A DNA stretch of 64,000 nucleotides from Paractinoplanes ovalisporus (GTDB lineage Bacteria > Actinomycetota > Actinomycetes > Mycobacteriales > Micromonosporaceae), in contig NZ_JAENHP010000029.1 of assembly GCF_016834655.1 (NCBI RefSeq), positions 59,129 to 123,128 of the forward strand, in the 5' to 3' direction. A program made the translations under genes and the position numbers. Positions 60,929 through 64,000 of this stretch are shown in pieces; the first letter of the stretch is position 1; each line of letters begins with the position of its first letter. The notes below the pieces were generated by a model. That model made no database searches. It saw nothing but the letters and a program-made list of their open reading frames with translations, and had not been told where the DNA came from.

Positions 60929-61055
60929 GCCATCGGCGCCGTTTCGTCGTTTTCGTCGTCGCGCGAGCCTGCGTCTTTCGTCGGTCTTCGTTGTCGTGCG
61001 AGCCTGCGTCCTTCGTCTTTTTCGTTGTCGCGCTTGCCGGCGTCCTTTCGTCGAC
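60908..61055. repeat. four tandem copies of a gene's terminal codons
   Basis: Units begin at 60908, 60952, 60987 and 61021 (periods 44, 35 and 34) and contain TTCGT(C/T)G(A/T)CG(C/T)GCG(A/T)GCCTG. The first encodes the regulator end FVDARA plus TGA. Units 2 and 3 keep GAGCCTG but lose the stop. The block also contains short TTCGTC runs and reaches the convergent oxidoreductase gene. Confidence 0.88.
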
Positions 61056-61066
61056 CCGCCCGGACG

Positions 61067-61972
61067 TCAGGGCTCGATGATCAGCACGACCTTGCCGTGG
61101 CTGTGGCGCGACTCGACGGCGCGGTGCGCCTCGACCACCTCGGACAGCGGGAACGCCTGCACCGGCATGAGCACCTTGCCCTCGGCGGCCAGCGCGATCA
61201 CCCGGGCCAGCCGCTCCGGGTCACGACCGGCCCGCACGACCCGGACACCGTGTTCCGCGGCCGCCTTGTCGTCGACGATCGTGCCGATCCGGTCGGGGCT
61301 GATGCCCAGGGCCACCGACTGCGCGATCGCCTCGGCCCCCGCACCGTCGAGCGCGGCGGTCGGCTGCAGCCCGGTATCCCGTACGGCCGCAATCAGCTCC
61401 TCGCCGTAGGGGACCGGGAGCGCGCCCTGACGCCGTACGCGGGAATGGTTGTCGAAGCTGGCCGAACCGATCACCGTCGCTCCGGCCAGACGCGCGAGCT
61501 GGGTGGCCACCGTCCCCACGCTGCCGGCCGCCGCGTGCACGAGCAGCACGTCTCCCTCGCCGACACCCAGTTCCAGCAGCGCGCCACTGGCCGTCTGGGA
61601 CGCGGCGACCAGGGCGGCGGCGGTCGGGAAGTCGAGGTTGTGCGGCTTGCGGACCACGTTCGCGGCGGCGACACAGAGCAGCTCGGCGTTGCCGTTGAGC
61701 ATGGTCGACCCGAGCACGGGGTCACCCACGGCCAGATCCCGTACGCCCTCACCCAGCGCGTCGACCACACCGGCGTACTCCTGGCCGATCGTCTGCGGGA
61801 ACTCGACCTTGGCCCACGGCATGTTCCCCTGACGCACACCCACGTCGAACGGCTGGACACCGGCGGCCAGCACCCGCACGCGGACCTCACCCGGGCCGGG
61901 CTGCGGATCGGGGATGTGGACCACGTGCAGGACGTCGGGCGGGCCGAACCGGTCGAACACGGCAGCTCTCAT
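61067..61972 (-). CDS. zinc-free medium-chain dehydrogenase (NADPH:quinone reductase-like)
   Basis: The 301-residue protein has the GroES-like N-terminal domain (VRVLAAGVQPFDVGVRQGNM, EYAGVVDALGEGVRDLAVGD) and a Rossmann domain with HAAAGSVGTVATQLARLAG near 150. The absence of zinc-site cysteines and the GSVG/HAAAG motif place it in the QOR/crotonase-reductase-like branch. It should reduce quinones or enones with NADPH. The ATG at 61972 starts MRAAVFDRF; an upstream start only adds MQTRR. Its promoter is in the 83-bp gap to the divergent methyltransferase. Confidence 0.92.
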   Translation of the reverse strand: MRAAVFDRFGPPDVLHVVHIPDPQPGPGEVRVRVLAAGVQPFDVGVRQGNMPWAKVEFPQTIGQEYAGVVDALGEGVRDLAVGDPVLGSTMLNGNAELLCVAAANVVRKPHNLDFPTAAALVAASQTASGALLELGVGEGDVLLVHAAAGSVGTVATQLARLAGATVIGSASFDNHSRVRRQGALPVPYGEELIAAVRDTGLQPTAALDGAGAEAIAQSVALGISPDRIGTIVDDKAAAEHGVRVVRAGRDPERLARVIALAAEGKVLMPVQAFPLSEVVEAHRAVESRHSHGKVVLIIEP

Positions 61973-62055
61973 GCGGCGAGTCTGCAAGCTGAAGCGAGGT
62001 TGAGGTCAAGCGCTCTGCACGCGCGCTGCACGCGGCCCGGCGCACGCTCCTCATC

Positions 62056-63129
62056 ATGGAGACTCTCAGCGATCGTCTACTGGCCGCGCTGATCGGTGCG
62101 GCCGAGCTTTTCACTGTGGAACTGGGCCGGGAACTGGGGTTGTACGCCGCGCTGCGGGACCGGCCGCTCGACGCCGCCGAGCTGGCCAAGACGGCCGGGA
62201 TCGACGAGCGGTACGCCGGGGAATGGTTGTCGCAGCAGGCCGCGGCGGGATTTCTGACGGTTTCAGATTCTCGTTTCGCGTTGGCCGAGGGCGCCGCCGA
62301 GGCCCTGCTGGACGAGGGCGGCCCCTTCTATCTGGGTACGGCCGGGGAGTTCGCGGTCGGCCTGGGGCTGCTCACGCCCAGGGTGATCGAGGCATTCCGC
62401 ACCGGTGCCGGCATTCCGTACGCCGACTACGGCCGCCACATCCGGCACGGCATCGCGGCGTTCAACCGTCCGATGTTCGACCTCCAGCTGACCACTGAGT
62501 GGCTGCCCGCCGTGCCCGCCATCGAGTCCCGCCTGCGCGCCGAGCCCGGCGCACGGGTGCTCGACCTCGGTTGCGGCGCCGGCCGGTCGTCGATCGCGCT
62601 CGCCCTGGCCTATCCGGCGATTTCCGTACGGGGTGTCGACCTGGACGAGCCGTCGATCGCCGAGGCCCGTGCGGCCGCGGCGGATGCCGGAGTGGCTGAC
62701 CGGGTGACGTTCGCCCTGGCCGACGCCGCGGTCGCGGATGCCGGCGCCTCCGGTCCGGCCGACGCGGCGGTCGCGGATTCCGGCGCTTTCGACCTGGTGA
62801 CCATTTTCGAGGCTCTGCACGACATGGGTGACCCGGTGGGCGTGCTGCGGGCGGCCCGGTCGTCCCTGGCCCCCGGCGGCAGCGTCTTCATCGGCGACGA
62901 GCGGGTGGAGGACTCGTTCACCGCCCCCGCCGGCGAGATGGAGCGGTTGCAATACGCGTTCAGCGTCCTGCACTGCCTGCCGGCCACCCGGGCCGAGAAC
63001 CCGGTGATCGCCAACGGCACGATCCTGCGCGCCCCGACTTTGCTGGCGTGGGCCCGCGAGGCCGGCTTCAATTCCCCGACGGTCCTCCCGATCGAGAACG
63101 ATTTCTGGCGCTTCTACCACCTCCACTGA
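62056..63129 (+). CDS. class I SAM-dependent methyltransferase with dimerisation domain
   Basis: The 357-residue protein has an N-terminal winged-helix dimerisation region (LGLYAALRDRPLDAAELAKT, then GEWLSQQAAAGFLTV), the SAM motif VLDLGCGAGRSSIALALAY near 172, GVDLDEPS (motif II) and LVTIFEALHDMGDPVGVLR near 250. This layout is typical of natural-product O- or N-methyltransferases. It contains an in-frame tandem duplication of 13 residues near 222-247 that is not part of the usual fold. There is no ribosome site visible before the ATG. Confidence 0.9.
   Translation: METLSDRLLAALIGAAELFTVELGRELGLYAALRDRPLDAAELAKTAGIDERYAGEWLSQQAAAGFLTVSDSRFALAEGAAEALLDEGGPFYLGTAGEFAVGLGLLTPRVIEAFRTGAGIPYADYGRHIRHGIAAFNRPMFDLQLTTEWLPAVPAIESRLRAEPGARVLDLGCGAGRSSIALALAYPAISVRGVDLDEPSIAEARAAAADAGVADRVTFALADAAVADAGASGPADAAVADSGAFDLVTIFEALHDMGDPVGVLRAARSSLAPGGSVFIGDERVEDSFTAPAGEMERLQYAFSVLHCLPATRAENPVIANGTILRAPTLLAWAREAGFNSPTVLPIENDFWRFYHLH
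62719..62793 (+). repeat. in-frame 39-bp duplication inside the methyltransferase gene
   Basis: The 39-bp unit at 62719-62757 (ADAAVADAGASGP) is followed by a near-identical unit from 62758 (ADAAVADSGAF, slightly shorter at the end). It adds 13 residues in a loop after the fifth strand of the methyltransferase fold. Confidence 0.85.
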
Positions 63130-63210
63130 TGAAGCACGTCACAACGAGCGGCCGATGACATTCTCCGGGTGGCCCGGTCTGACGTGATGACTTGAGAGGA
63201 AGGAACGACC

Positions 63211-63498
63211 ATGAGCTTCCAGGCATATCTCGACAACATCGAGGCGAAGACCGGACTGACTCCCCGCCAGTTCATGGCGCTGGCCCACGAGCGCGAACTC
63301 GACAAGCCGTCGACCAAGGCGGGCGAGATCGTCGCGTGGTTGAAGGAGGATTACGGCTTGGGGCGGGGTCACGCGATGGCCCTGGTACACGTCATCAAGA
63401 ACGGCCCCACCATCAGCGACAAACACGTCGGAACCTCCGGCGCCCATCGCGACGACTCAGACACACTCTGGCTGGACGGCGTCGCCAACCGCCCCTGA
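63211..63498 (+). CDS. DUF4287 domain protein
   Basis: The 95-residue protein matches the small DUF4287 family along most of its length: MSFQAYLDNIEAKTGLTPRQ, then KAGEIVAWLKEDYGLGRGHAMALVHVIKN. It is a compact helical, soluble protein with no known function, often found beside DUF5655 or similar domains in actinobacteria. It has a strong AGGAAGGAACG ribosome site. The tail (TSGAHRDDSDTLWLDGV) is extra. Confidence 0.93.
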   Translation: MSFQAYLDNIEAKTGLTPRQFMALAHERELDKPSTKAGEIVAWLKEDYGLGRGHAMALVHVIKNGPTISDKHVGTSGAHRDDSDTLWLDGVANRP

Positions 63499-63538
63499 GC
63501 CCGGCGCGGCTCTCGACTCACGATGGTTGAGAGCGCGC

Positions 63539-63790
63539 CCGGCGTTCAGCAGGAGCCGGCATACGGTCCAATTGCCGCGAGGGCTTCAGCTGTGGGGGCG
63601 CCCGTTCTGCCGGCGTTCGGCAGGAGCCGGCTCGTGGCCCAGGTGCGACCCGGGCATCGGATGTTGGGGCGGCCCGTTCTGCCGGCATTCGGCGAGACCG
63701 CTCGTCGTCCAGATGCCGCCTGGGCTTCAGCTGCGGGGCCGCTGGTTCTGTCGGCGCTCAGCATCCGGGGGCAGCCGGCTCGCCTGTGGA
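63539..63790. repeat. about four degenerate 70-bp tandem repeats
   Basis: Anchors CCGGCGTTC-like at 63539, 63610, 63682 and 63751 (periods 71, 72, 69), each followed by (G/C)GC(A/G)(G/A)GA or similar and ending in a G-rich GGGGCGG. Copies 2-4 also share GTTCTG just before the anchor. This block fills the gap between the DUF4287 gene and the transposase remnant; no gene is supportable in it. A small hairpin (GCTCTCGA with TTGAGAGC) at 63510-63533 may terminate the DUF4287 gene. Confidence 0.75.
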
Positions 63791-63827
63791 TAACTCGGTC
63801 ATCGGGCCGAGCGCCAACTGTGGACAA
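63785..63827 (+). other. two DnaA-box-like motifs
   Basis: TGTGGATAA (63785-63793) is the exact inverse of TTATCCACA, and TGTGGACAA (63819-63827) of TTGTCCACA. Both have the same orientation, 34 bp apart, and TTGACA follows at 63842. The same arrangement occurs at 37846. Confidence 0.45.
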
Positions 63828-63885
63828 CCCCGCGCCAGGGCTTGACAGGGCGTAGCTTCGTCGGCATCTCCCAGGGCGGGTGGTT

Positions 63886-64000
63886 TCAGGGGGTCGTTGC
63901 AACACGGTCGGTGTTGAGGAGTTTAGCGAGGCGTTCGGCGGGGGTGTCCCAGTCGAGGGTCATGCGGGGGCGGCTGTTGAGTTCGGCCGCGACCGCGGCT
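63886..64000 (-). mobile_element. 3' end of an IS30-family transposase (truncated by the window edge)
   Basis: Read on the minus strand from 64000 the frame gives ELNSRPRMTLDWDTPAERLA, then KLLNTDRVATTP and a stop at 63886-63888. The RPRMTLDWDTPAERL block is the conserved C-terminal signature of IS30-type DDE transposases. The rest of the gene and the left IS end lie outside the window. The IS terminus is probably near 63871-63886, where TTTCAGGGGGTCGTTGCAAC overlaps the end of the gene. Confidence 0.8.

Overview
The window is about 70% GC, densely coded, uses GTG starts freely and carries actinobacterial signatures (leaderless genes behind TANNNT boxes, GntR-TetR double-HTH regulator, DUF4287, QsdR-type regulator, many TetR/LuxR regulators). 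It looks like chromosomal sequence of a filamentous actinomycete, most likely a member of the Micromonosporaceae such as Actinoplanes. That assignment is inference; no rRNA or tRNA gene is present to confirm it.

Layout. 1-8.4 kb: a small membrane-anchored protein, then a leftward operon of a GCS2/circularly permuted ATP-grasp fusion, an AsnO-like glutamine amidotransferase and an S9 peptidase (probable amidated-peptide or osmolyte metabolism), with a divergent sugar-nucleotide epimerase. 8.4-19.3 kb: pentapeptide-repeat protein with a HELIH motif, a SulP transporter-carbonic anhydrase fusion, an NmrA-type oxidoreductase, a secreted two-repeat protein, a NarL/DesR-type two-component system, DedA, a QsdR-type regulator, tryptophan 2,3-dioxygenase and a YchJ protein. 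19.5-31.7 kb: an alpha-glucan utilisation locus with a LacI regulator, a lipoprotein-permease-permease sugar ABC importer (no ATPase), a GH13 alpha-glucosidase and two large secreted GH87-like (alpha-1,3-glucanase/mycodextranase) enzymes, closed by a strong terminator. 31.7-42.8 kb: hydrolase, two Gfo/Idh/MocA oxidoreductases, MmyB-type regulator, MFS/TetR pair, ECF sigma with partner membrane protein, methyltransferase, YqeB-like protein and a second two-component system. 42.7-49.5 kb: a coupled leftward cluster of two GT4 glycosyltransferases, a helical-toroid protein and a GH130 enzyme, opposite a second GH13 enzyme. 49.5-64 kb: CocE hydrolase/TetR, VOC protein, secreted PGRP amidase, GGDEF-EAL protein, TetR/aldo-keto reductase, FAD monooxygenase/GntR-TetR, quinone-reductase-like protein, methyltransferase, DUF4287 protein, and the 3' end of an IS30-family transposase at the right edge.

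The most unusual feature is not a gene. At least six gene ends are followed by short direct tandem repeats (26-44 bp, 2-6 copies) whose first copy is the last codons plus the stop codon of the gene itself (after 14299, 23161, 52143 on the minus strand, 56790, 58660 and 60928). Related tandem duplications occur at 13281, 36660, 62719 (in frame inside a gene) and 63539. A second theme is regulatory: nine genes appear leaderless, and several divergent regulator/target pairs carry clear paired palindromes. Eight convergent gene pairs overlap tail to tail.
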